From an uncultured Prevotellaceae bacterium (GTDB lineage: Bacteria > Bacteroidota > Bacteroidia > Bacteroidales > Bacteroidaceae), in assembly GCA_900318795.1 (NCBI GenBank), contig ONLU01000008.1:1-60101 (forward strand): a DNA stretch of 60,101 nt. Reading direction: 5' to 3'. Shown piece by piece: positions 16,490 through 24,408 of this stretch; the first letter of the stretch is position 1, and every line of letters starts with the position of its first letter. A program made the translations under genes and the position numbers. The notes under the pieces were generated by a model. It saw only the letters and a list, made by a program, of their open reading frames with translations, made no database searches and was not told the DNA's origin.

Positions 16490-17413
16490 TTACTTCTTTT
16501 TGCTTGAAATATGAATTGTTTTAGTGGTTTGGGGAACACCTGACTTGCTGGTTTTACTTGAGGTGCCTGGGACGGTAAAACTAGTTTTACCAGACGTGCC
16601 CGTTGCTGCCTTATAGTACTTCAGCGCCTCAGGCATCCACCCCTGAATCTGCCTGATACGCGTAGCATCACTGGGGTGACTACTCAGGAACTCAGCAGTC
16701 GTATTGCTGCTCTGGGCGGCCATGCGCTGCCAGAAGCCAACGGCCACTTGCGGGTCGTAGCCTGCCATAGCAGCGAAGATAAGTCCCAAATGATCGGCCT
16801 CGCTCTCGTGATTGCGTGAGTACTTTAGGTTAGCCAGTCCCAGCCCCCGCGAGGCCATAGCCTGTCCCAGGGCAATGGTGTTACTGCCTACACCCACGGC
16901 ACTGGCCACGGCGGAACCAATCTGCATACCATATTGCTGGCGATACTGGGTGCTGTATTGTTCAGCAGAGTGACGTGCCACGGCGTGAGCAATCTCATGC
17001 CCCAGCACGATAGCCAGCGAGGGCTCGTCCTTGGTAACAGGCAACAGGCCCTCGAAAACGCAGATAAGTCCACCAGGCATACACCAAGCATTGACATTTT
17101 GGTCTTGTACCAGATTGAACTGCCACTTATAATACTGAACGTCCTCAGCCATGCCATTGCTGCGAAGATAGGTTTCGACAGCTGTCGCCAATCGTTGACC
17201 TACCCGTTTTACCATAGCGGTATTGGCAGCATTGGTGGAAGGCTTAGCCGTCTTCATATAGTCACTATACTGCTGGCTGGAGAGACTCAGCATTTCGCCG
17301 TCACTCACCACCAGATTTTGCTTGCGCCCTGTGATAGGCACAGTCTTGGTGGTGCCACAGCCAACAAGCACAACAGCCACCAACGACAATAGAATTAGTC
17401 TTACTTTTCTCAT
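16490..17413 (-). CDS. M48-family metallopeptidase, lipoprotein
   Basis: From the ATG at 17413 (MRKVRLILLSLVAVVLVGCG) the product is 307 residues with a lipobox VGCG. The zinc motif is VLGHEIAHAVARHSAEQ (HExxH), with the third ligand Glu in SRNHESEADHLGLIF. This matches periplasmic M48 peptidases of the BepA/LoiP type, which handle outer-membrane protein quality control. A Ser/Thr-rich C-terminal tail follows. It is 13 bp after the UDP-glucose dehydrogenase gene and 5 bp before the C1 peptidase gene. Confidence 0.93.
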   Translation of the reverse strand: MRKVRLILLSLVAVVLVGCGTTKTVPITGRKQNLVVSDGEMLSLSSQQYSDYMKTAKPSTNAANTAMVKRVGQRLATAVETYLRSNGMAEDVQYYKWQFNLVQDQNVNAWCMPGGLICVFEGLLPVTKDEPSLAIVLGHEIAHAVARHSAEQYSTQYRQQYGMQIGSAVASAVGVGSNTIALGQAMASRGLGLANLKYSRNHESEADHLGLIFAAMAGYDPQVAVGFWQRMAAQSSNTTAEFLSSHPSDATRIRQIQGWMPEALKYYKAATGTSGKTSFTVPGTSSKTSKSGVPQTTKTIHISSKKK

Positions 17414-17426
17414 ATTTCCAAAATAA

Positions 17427-18740
17427 CTATTTTTCACCAATGCGTGTATAGGTAAAGCCCAAAGACTCAAGTTCCTGTCTGCTGTAGATGTTACGTCCGT
17501 CGACAACGACATGACCTCGCATAACCTTGTAGATGACATCCCACGAAGGCATACGGAACTGGCGCCACTCAGTCATCAGGGCAAAGACATCTGCATCGTT
17601 AGCACAATCGTAAATATCCTTACAATAGATCACAGCATCGCCCAGTCGCCGACGACACTCATTCATTGCGATGGGGTCGAATACACGAACGATAGCTCCA
17701 TCGTCCAATAGTTTCTGGATAACAACCAAGGCTGGCGATTCACGCATATCATCCGTATCTGGTTTGAAGGCCAGTCCCAACACGGCAACAGTCTTTCCCT
17801 TAATGGGTCCTGCAGTGCAAACAATCTTGTCATAGACAATGGCTTTCTGGCGTTCGTTGACACGCTCAACAGCCTCGATGACTTCCATGTGGTAGCCGTT
17901 GTCAATGCCTGTATGAAGTAGCGCTTTGACATCCTTGGGGAAGCAGGAGCCACCGTAGCCACAGCCGGCATATAGAAATTTAGGGCCGATTCGGGAGTCG
18001 CGCCCAATGCCTTGACGGACACTGTCTACGTTGGCCCCTACCCGCTCGCAGAGATTAGCAATATCGTTCATAAACGAAATACGCGTTGCCAGCATGGCGT
18101 TGGCAGCATACTTAGTCATCTCGGCAGAAGGAATATCCATGAAGATAACACGGAAATTCTGGATGAGGAAAGGTTGATAGAGACGCGTCATGACCTCACG
18201 TGCCTGATCGGACTCCGTACCCACCACCACACGGTCAGGTGACATAAAGTCCTTGATTGCAGCGCCTTCCTTCAAAAACTCCGGATTGCTGGCTACATCG
18301 AAAGGCACTTGCACGCCTCGTTTGTCGAGTTCTTCCTGAATAGCAGCCTTTACCTTCTTGGCCGTACCTACAGGCACAGTAGACTTTGTCACCAAAATGG
18401 TGTATTTGTTGATGTGCTGACCAAACTGGCGAGCAACAGCCAAAACGTATTTCAAATCAGCACTGCCGTCCTCGTCAGGAGGAGTACCCACAGCAGAAAA
18501 CACCACCTCAACATCGTCGAGAACCTCGGTGAGGTCGGTTGTAAACTGCAAACGCCCATAACTGACATTGCGACGAACCAACTCCTCGAGCCCGGGCTCA
18601 TAGATAGGCATCTCGCCATTCTTCAGACGTTCTATCTTCTGTGCATCGACATCGACACAAGTAACATGGGAACCCATTTCAGCAAAACAAGTGCCACTAA
18701 CCAAACCTACATATCCGGTACCAACAATTGCAATTTTCAT
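17427..18740 (-). CDS. ugd: UDP-glucose 6-dehydrogenase
   Basis: The enzyme oxidises UDP-glucose to UDP-glucuronate, a precursor for capsule and exopolysaccharide. The 437-residue product has the NAD motif VGTGYVGLVSGTCFAEMG, the SAVGTPPDEDGSAD loop, SNPEFLKEGAAIKD and the catalytic cysteine in GYGGSCFPKDVKAL, then the C-terminal LGLAFKPDTDDMRESPA. Length is normal. Its position in the export operon supports a capsule or EPS role. Confidence 0.96.
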   Translation of the reverse strand: MKIAIVGTGYVGLVSGTCFAEMGSHVTCVDVDAQKIERLKNGEMPIYEPGLEELVRRNVSYGRLQFTTDLTEVLDDVEVVFSAVGTPPDEDGSADLKYVLAVARQFGQHINKYTILVTKSTVPVGTAKKVKAAIQEELDKRGVQVPFDVASNPEFLKEGAAIKDFMSPDRVVVGTESDQAREVMTRLYQPFLIQNFRVIFMDIPSAEMTKYAANAMLATRISFMNDIANLCERVGANVDSVRQGIGRDSRIGPKFLYAGCGYGGSCFPKDVKALLHTGIDNGYHMEVIEAVERVNERQKAIVYDKIVCTAGPIKGKTVAVLGLAFKPDTDDMRESPALVVIQKLLDDGAIVRVFDPIAMNECRRRLGDAVIYCKDIYDCANDADVFALMTEWRQFRMPSWDVIYKVMRGHVVVDGRNIYSRQELESLGFTYTRIGEK

Positions 18741-18779
18741 GAGTAAAAATAATTAGTCAGTCTTTCAAAAAAAATAATA

Positions 18780-18959
18780 TCACCCAACCGTATAGGCCAG
18801 CAACACGACAATTCCCATCAAGACAGCAATTACCAGAAGTGCCATCTTCAAGATCTTTGCCATCTGCTTGCGCTTCCTGATTGCAGCCAAACTTTTATGT
18901 TTGAAGCGAGAGGCTCCGTCTTCCTTGTGGTGATGATGAGTATGATGATGTTCTCCCAT
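18780..18959 (-). CDS. Small His-rich single-pass membrane protein
   Basis: A 59-codon frame begins at the ATG at 18959, which overlaps the stop of the Wza-like gene (TAATG), and ends at TGA (18780-18782), 39 bp before ugd. The product opens MGEHHHTHHHHKEDGASR, then a basic stretch (IRKRKQMAKILK) and a C-terminal membrane helix (MALLVIAVLMGIVVLLAYTV). The coupled start and clean two-part design support a real gene. The seven histidines could bind metal. Function unknown; position suggests an accessory part of polysaccharide export. Confidence 0.8.
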   Translation of the reverse strand: MGEHHHTHHHHKEDGASRFKHKSLAAIRKRKQMAKILKMALLVIAVLMGIVVLLAYTVG

Positions 18960-19762
18960 TATTTCAAGATATTATACAATAATGATGCAAGTGAAATCAC
19001 AATACTTGTTGCCGAGAACCAAAGCGTAGTCATAGAGCCCACGCTGGAGTTTTGAGCCTTCACCTTATTGGGCTCCACATAAACCACATCGTTCTGCTGA
19101 AGATAATAATAAGGTGAGTTAACAATATTAGCATCATTCAGATTGAGCGTATGAATCTCCTTCTTGCCTGTAGCATCCTCGCGAATCAGTTTGACCTTGT
19201 TACGAACACCATAGATTGTGAGGTCTCCAGCCTGTGCCAAAGCCTCGAGGATCGTAATCTTCTCACGAGAAACTTGGAAACTACCCGGGCGATTGACTTC
19301 TCCAATCACAGAAACGGAATAGCTTGACATACGAACCGTCACAATGGGATTTTCCGATTCGGCCATGTATGGGCGAATCTTCTCCAAGATCATCCGCTCT
19401 GCTTCCGACTTGGTCAGGCCACCAACTTTGATGCTGCCAATGATGGGAAAGGTGATGTAACCTTGATTGTCAACCAGATAACTCTGCAAAGCAGGCTGGC
19501 TAGTCGAAGTGCGCTGTCCCATGGTATAAGGAGTCGGGACGGTCAGGTTGAAGGGTACTGCAGCTTCCTGATTGGTAGTGCTCACCGTGATAGTCAACTG
19601 ATCCTTAGGCATTATATGCGCATCATAAAGCATACGGGACTTCTCATAGTAAATACTGTCACTGTTCTGGAAGTAGGCAATGTTCTTGGTACTGCCACAG
19701 GAAGCCAGCATCAATGCCATCAGGGCTAAAACAAGAATAGAACTAATCTTCTTCATATTCAT
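18959..19762 (-). CDS. Wza-like polysaccharide export lipoprotein
   Basis: The product (about 267 residues from the MNMKKISS start; MKKISS at 19756 is an alternative) has a signal with lipobox LASCG, a polysaccharide-export domain (MPKDQLTITVS, YLVDNQGYITFPIIGSIKV) and a SLBB-type domain (VSVIGEVNRPGSFQVSREKI, ILEALAQAGDLTIYG), ending in a hydrophobic C-terminal helix. It would form the outer-membrane export channel that pairs with the Wzz-type kinase upstream. It is four bases from the HAD gene. Confidence 0.93.
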   Translation of the reverse strand: MNMKKISSILVLALMALMLASCGSTKNIAYFQNSDSIYYEKSRMLYDAHIMPKDQLTITVSTTNQEAAVPFNLTVPTPYTMGQRTSTSQPALQSYLVDNQGYITFPIIGSIKVGGLTKSEAERMILEKIRPYMAESENPIVTVRMSSYSVSVIGEVNRPGSFQVSREKITILEALAQAGDLTIYGVRNKVKLIREDATGKKEIHTLNLNDANIVNSPYYYLQQNDVVYVEPNKVKAQNSSVGSMTTLWFSATSIVISLASLLYNILK

Positions 19763-19776
19763 TATATATATAATTG

Positions 19777-20211
19777 TCACTTAAATTGCCACCAATGTTT
19801 TTTCTTAGGTGCTTCATGCCGTTCAAGGCTGTTTCTTGCAGCCTCGTCTATGATGTGATACCACTTCTGGTGCTGTTTTATCATGCGATAGATTGTGCCC
19901 CAGTCAGGCAAACCACCTATATTGCGGTCATCGATAAAGACATCGACCTTCAATTTGCGTGAAAAATGCGGATTGTTGTCCACCGTTTCTTCCGGATAGT
20001 CCCGATTGACGGCATAGAATTCCAGTCCTCTCTCCTTGCACCAATTGACAGCGTCGTCCAAGAGTTGTCCCTCGCGTACGGACCACAGCACCAAGCGGTG
20101 CCCGTCCTGACGAAGCATCTTCAACGTGTCAATGGCAAAGGGAATTTCCGGTCCAATCTCCGGATATCTATGCTCAACAATGGTTCCGTCAAAATCCACT
20201 GCAATTAACAT
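19777..20211 (-). CDS. HAD-superfamily hydrolase of a capsule locus
   Basis: The 144-residue product has HAD motif I at the extreme N-terminus (IAVDFDGTIVEH), motif II-like LVLWSVREGQ and motif IV-like DVFIDDRNIGG, with no cap insertion. Its length and motifs fit the small BT0820-type phosphatase family of Bacteroidales, often found with polysaccharide genes. Substrate unknown. It sits between the autokinase and the export lipoprotein, 24 bp after the former. Confidence 0.87.
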   Translation of the reverse strand: MLIAVDFDGTIVEHRYPEIGPEIPFAIDTLKMLRQDGHRLVLWSVREGQLLDDAVNWCKERGLEFYAVNRDYPEETVDNNPHFSRKLKVDVFIDDRNIGGLPDWGTIYRMIKQHQKWYHIIDEAARNSLERHEAPKKKHWWQFK

Positions 20212-20235
20212 CTCTATCTACTATTAATACCGAAT

Positions 20236-22812
20236 TTACTTCTTGATACTATTATCGTCCTTATTACCGTAGTGGGACTCCATGTAACTGCCATAGTTTC
20301 CATAGTTCCCATAACCATACTTACCATAGCCATACCTACCATAGCCATACCTACCATAGCCATACCTACCATAGCCATAGCGTCCGTACTTGCCGTATTT
20401 GCCATAGCCATAGTAATAGCCATACTTCTTCTTGGACATGTCGACACCATTGAGGATGACGCAGCAATTGACCAACTTACCCTCCTCAGCCAGCGAATTA
20501 ACCAATCCCACGTTCGCCTTAGGCGTATAGTCAGCACGACATACGTAGCAGCAAACATTGGCATAGCGACTAATCTGCAACGTATCGGTTACCAATCCAA
20601 CAGGTGCAGTATCAAGAATCACATAGTCATACTGTGTCTTGAGCATGTCCAATATATTAGAAAGGTTCTCACGAGCGAGCAATTCGGTGGGATTGGGAGG
20701 TACAGGCCCTGCAAGCAGCAAGTCAAGATTGGTGTTTACACCAGACGGGCAAACGGTGGCAGCAAGTTCCTGCGGGCTGACCTTATCCTTGACAAGCAGT
20801 TGGGTAATACCCCGTGTACGGTCTTTCACTCCGAAAAGACGCCCTAAAGCCGGTTTACGAATGTCAAGACCACAAAGGATGACCTTCTTGCCTAACAAAG
20901 CAAAAGATACAGCCAAGTTTGCTGCGAGGAAGGTCTTGCCCTCACCCGATGTTGACGATGTGAAGAGAATCACTTTTTCGCTTTCTTTCATCATGAACTG
21001 GATATTGGTACGCATGGAGCGGAATATCTCGTCAATCTGGTTATTCTTGTTGGCTTGGACCACAATACCAGCCGAATCCTTTGCACTCTCACTTGCGACA
21101 GGCACGTCTGCCACGATAGGTAACTTCGTCATACGGGCCACGTCATCATGTCCCTCGATGCGATAACTCAGCAACTGAATGACATATAATACCATGAAGG
21201 GAATCGCCAATCCCAAGATGAAAGCAGCCAAAAGGATAATCATGTTCTTCGGGCTCACCTTTCCACCCATCTGAGGCTCATCAATCATCTTGCCCTTATC
21301 TGCCGTAGCAGCCAGCGAGATAGAGTTCTCTTCACGCTTCTGCAACAATAGCAGATACAAGCCAGACTTCACCTCCTGCTGGCGACCAATCTGATTGAGT
21401 ACACGTTCCTTTTCTGGCGTATTGCTAATCTGTCCCTGATACTTTGAATACTCTTTGGTCAGTCCCTGACGCTGAATGTCAACAGACCGACGAGCCTGAA
21501 GCAGTGCGGCATGGATGGCCGACTGTAGTTCATCCAGCGTAGAGGTAAGCGCAAGCACCTGGGGCGCCTGTTCGCTGGAAGCCTTCAACAAGCGATTACG
21601 ATCCTGTACAACCTGGTTGAAACTGGCAATCAGTGTGGTAGACGCATGATCTGTCATACCAACATTCGAAGGAATAATCTTATATTTATTATAAGGATTG
21701 TCAACAAATTTACGCAGATAATCCAACAACTGGATCTGAGAATTGACTTCGGCCAATCTGCGAGAATACTCGCTTGACAACTGTAAAGTCTGGGCAGCAT
21801 CAAGATTCAACTCAGTGACAGCATTGTTGCGCTTGTACTTCTCCAGTTGATCCTCCGTACTTCCCAGTTCCTTGTCAATTTTCTCCAGACGCTCATTGAT
21901 GAACTCTTCAGTCTTCAAGGCTATTTCATTTTTATCAGCGTTGGCCTGTGCATTATAACAATGCACCAGTTCCTTGACGAAATCCATTGCACGCAGCGAA
22001 CTGGTATTGACGACTGTCAACTGTGCAATAGTAGTCTGCTTACTGGAAGGTTCAATGGTCAGAGACTTTACGTAAGAGCGAGCCACAGCCATAGGTGGCA
22101 AGATGGTCACATAAAGAGGCGCTCCATTCTCAAAACTGTCGTTTTTCTTATTCGCTACCAACTGATTGGCAGTGAGTGTCAGTGTTCCATACGAGGTAGA
22201 GATGGTGTCAGGCAGGGCAGATACCGTTTTCTCGAAAGAAGCAACGGCATGGTCATTCAACCAAGTTTCGCCTTCAACCCTATAGCCAGAATCGCCCTTA
22301 GTGATTTCCATCTTAATCTGCCGAGTGCCATTCAGGAGTTCCGTATCAAACTCCTGCAAATGTGTCGCGTCGAGGTCCACATTAACGGGCTGGTATTTAT
22401 AAACCAATACGTTCTTAATTCGTCCACCCAGTTTGTATTCGGTATAGAGTTTCAGATTGAGGACTGCATCACGTGCCAAAATGCCAGACTGCAGAATTTC
22501 AATCTCGTTCATAATACCTTCTGAGGTAGAAAGGAAGCCAAACTCCTGCATGTTGGCCAACATCTGCCCTGAATTACGGCGCTTGTTGGGCTCGTCCTTA
22601 ATCAGCACTTTTGCCGACACCTGATAGGTAGGAGTGGCATAGCGCAGATATAACAATGCGCCACATATAAATATAAAGAGCGACAGTAAAAACCACTGCC
22701 AATTCAGGACGAACATGGTAAATAGATTCTGAAGACTAAAAACCGATTGTCCTTCTTGTTCTTCTATCAGTCCTTCCAATTCATCCGGACTAATTTTCTT
22801 CTCATCAGACAT
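20236..22812 (-). CDS. Polysaccharide co-polymerase / BY-type tyrosine autokinase (Wzc-like)
   Basis: From the ATG at 22812 (MSDEKKISPDEL) the product is 858 residues. A first membrane segment (WFLLSLFIFICGALLYLRY), a large periplasmic Wzz domain with coiled coil, a second membrane segment (MIILLAAFILGLAIPFMVLY) and a cytosolic BY-kinase are visible, with Walker A TSSTSGEGKTFLAANLA, Walker A' GLDIRKPALG and Walker B YVILDTAPVGL. The C-terminal 60 residues are a Gly/Tyr/Lys/Arg repeat with about 25 tyrosines, the autophosphorylation cluster. It would control chain length with the Wza-like lipoprotein. Confidence 0.95.
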   Translation of the reverse strand: MSDEKKISPDELEGLIEEQEGQSVFSLQNLFTMFVLNWQWFLLSLFIFICGALLYLRYATPTYQVSAKVLIKDEPNKRRNSGQMLANMQEFGFLSTSEGIMNEIEILQSGILARDAVLNLKLYTEYKLGGRIKNVLVYKYQPVNVDLDATHLQEFDTELLNGTRQIKMEITKGDSGYRVEGETWLNDHAVASFEKTVSALPDTISTSYGTLTLTANQLVANKKNDSFENGAPLYVTILPPMAVARSYVKSLTIEPSSKQTTIAQLTVVNTSSLRAMDFVKELVHCYNAQANADKNEIALKTEEFINERLEKIDKELGSTEDQLEKYKRNNAVTELNLDAAQTLQLSSEYSRRLAEVNSQIQLLDYLRKFVDNPYNKYKIIPSNVGMTDHASTTLIASFNQVVQDRNRLLKASSEQAPQVLALTSTLDELQSAIHAALLQARRSVDIQRQGLTKEYSKYQGQISNTPEKERVLNQIGRQQEVKSGLYLLLLQKREENSISLAATADKGKMIDEPQMGGKVSPKNMIILLAAFILGLAIPFMVLYVIQLLSYRIEGHDDVARMTKLPIVADVPVASESAKDSAGIVVQANKNNQIDEIFRSMRTNIQFMMKESEKVILFTSSTSGEGKTFLAANLAVSFALLGKKVILCGLDIRKPALGRLFGVKDRTRGITQLLVKDKVSPQELAATVCPSGVNTNLDLLLAGPVPPNPTELLARENLSNILDMLKTQYDYVILDTAPVGLVTDTLQISRYANVCCYVCRADYTPKANVGLVNSLAEEGKLVNCCVILNGVDMSKKKYGYYYGYGKYGKYGRYGYGRYGYGRYGYGRYGYGKYGYGNYGNYGSYMESHYGNKDDNSIKK
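20300..20416. repeat. Tandem 18-bp-type repeat coding the tyrosine tail
   Basis: The plus strand repeats CCATAGCCATACCTA several times in tandem, encoding the YGYGRYGYG run of the autokinase tail. Near-identical units suggest slippage could change the number of tyrosines. Confidence 0.75.
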
Positions 22813-22878
22813 ATACAAATTCCTATTTATTTCGTTTAAAGATTCCGGTATTGTATAAAAACTATCACCAATTTGGGT

Positions 22879-22887
22879 GCAAAAGTA
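22879..22887 (-). promoter_or_regulatory. Export operon promoter -7 box
   Basis: The minus strand reads TACTTTTGC, matching TAnnTTTG, about 60 nt before the autokinase ATG. No clear TTTG at the -33 spacing. Confidence 0.5.
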
Positions 22888-22947
22888 CTACTTTTTTTAA
22901 AAATATAGACCATTTTTCCGCTATTTTTTCTTATTATAGACAAATAA

Positions 22948-22980
22948 TTTGGTATTTTACCGAATTTGGATTACCTTTGC
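22948..22980 (+). promoter_or_regulatory. Promoter of the secreted TPR gene
   Basis: TTTG (22948-22951) is followed after exactly 20 bp by TACCTTTGC (22972-22980). The predicted start is about 20 nt before the TPR gene ATG. Confidence 0.8.
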
Positions 22981-23005
22981 AACCGAAAAATGAGGTAAAA
23001 AGAGA

Positions 23006-24406
23006 ATGAAAAAGATCTTTATCATATGTTTGATGACATGTATGTGTGGGACTGTGTGCGGTAATTCCTATGTCAAGGAACTCGAATCTTTACGGAACAG
23101 CATTGAACACGATTCCGTTCACGCCCTCCACTATGCAGAGTCTCTGCTTAAGAAGGACAAAAAGAATCCTGACCTTGCTGCTGCAATCGGGAAACTATTT
23201 CTCCGCGTAGGCAGGATCTCAGACGCAGAACACTTCTACGACAAAGGCTACCACATGTATCGTATTTCGCCCTCTATCATCAACTTGGCAGGCGACATCG
23301 CCTATGCCAAGAACGATTTTAAGACCGCAGAGTACTACTACTCTCGTGCCATGTATTTTGACAAGCGTGACCCAGAGGGATACTTCAAATATGCCAGGCT
23401 GTACTCAGGGAAAGACGTTGAAAAAGCTGTACAAAAGCTAAAGATACTAAGATGGTATTACAACCCTGTCAGAGTAGACCTGAAGATTGCTGACATCTAT
23501 CATGAGAACAGCAAGTACGCCCAAGCAGCCGAAGTCTATGCGACGCTCCCCATGGACAGCATGGCCAAGGACGAGTTGACCAACTATGCCCTCTCCTACT
23601 ATTTCCAGCAGAAATTTGACAGTGCGCTGGCCGTTACAGAAAAAGCCATAGAACGTTTTCCACGCCATCCGGCTTTTAACCGTATGCTGCTATACAACAA
23701 TACGGAACTCAAAAATTATGACACTGCTCTCGCAGCTGCCGACAAGTTGTTTCATCACAGCGACCATCCAACATTCCAATACCTTGACTACATCTATTAC
23801 GGATATGCACTAAACGGGAAGGGTAACTACGATCTTGCCATCCAGCAATTCGTCAAGGTGCTGGAACTCAACGAAAACCGTAACGACGCCCTCAAAGCCA
23901 TTTCGGAAGCTTATGAAAAAATTGACGATTACAGCAATGCCATCACTTATTACCAGCAATACTTAGAAAAAATCGACGAAGCAGACAGGACAGCCTTCAA
24001 GGTATATCATTTAGGGAAACTATACTATGCCAAGGGTACAGACAAGAAGAACGGCAAGGAACTCAATGCCGAAAAAGAAGAAGCCCTCCACCAAGCCGAT
24101 ATCTGTTTCCAGAAGGTTGAGCAGATGCGTCCCGACAGCTATTTAGGAACATATTGGCGAGCCCGAACCCATGTGGCTCTTGACCCTGAAACGGAAAAAG
24201 GCCTGGCAAAGCCCTACTATCTGAAGGTCATCAATTTGTTAGGTTCCAACGGCGAAAGTACTGCGCAACTCATGGAAAGCTACAAATACCTGGCCTACTA
24301 TTATTATCGCAAGCACGACAAAGACAGTTGCCTGATATATGTAGACAAAATCATGGAAATAGACCCCATGGACAACTATGCCCAACGTCTCAGCAGTGCA
24401 CTGTAA
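23006..24406 (+). CDS. Secreted TPR-repeat protein
   Basis: The 466-residue product has a signal peptide (MKKIFIICLMTCMCGTVCG) and about ten TPR-like helix pairs through its length, for example AAAIGKLFLRVGRISDAEHF, YAQAAEVYATLPMD and YDLAIQQFVKVLELNENRND. TPR arrays in the envelope usually scaffold protein complexes. It is transcribed from its own promoter and converges tail to tail, 2 bp apart, with the outer-membrane cluster on the other strand. It could be the periplasmic partner of that cluster or of the neighbouring export operon; neither is shown. Confidence 0.85.
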   Translation: MKKIFIICLMTCMCGTVCGNSYVKELESLRNSIEHDSVHALHYAESLLKKDKKNPDLAAAIGKLFLRVGRISDAEHFYDKGYHMYRISPSIINLAGDIAYAKNDFKTAEYYYSRAMYFDKRDPEGYFKYARLYSGKDVEKAVQKLKILRWYYNPVRVDLKIADIYHENSKYAQAAEVYATLPMDSMAKDELTNYALSYYFQQKFDSALAVTEKAIERFPRHPAFNRMLLYNNTELKNYDTALAAADKLFHHSDHPTFQYLDYIYYGYALNGKGNYDLAIQQFVKVLELNENRNDALKAISEAYEKIDDYSNAITYYQQYLEKIDEADRTAFKVYHLGKLYYAKGTDKKNGKELNAEKEEALHQADICFQKVEQMRPDSYLGTYWRARTHVALDPETEKGLAKPYYLKVINLLGSNGESTAQLMESYKYLAYYYYRKHDKDSCLIYVDKIMEIDPMDNYAQRLSSAL

Positions 24407-24408
24407 CC

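Noticed and set aside
20300-20416. Possible CRISPR or satellite array
   Set aside because: The repeats are contiguous without spacers and are in frame as the tyrosine-rich tail of the autokinase.
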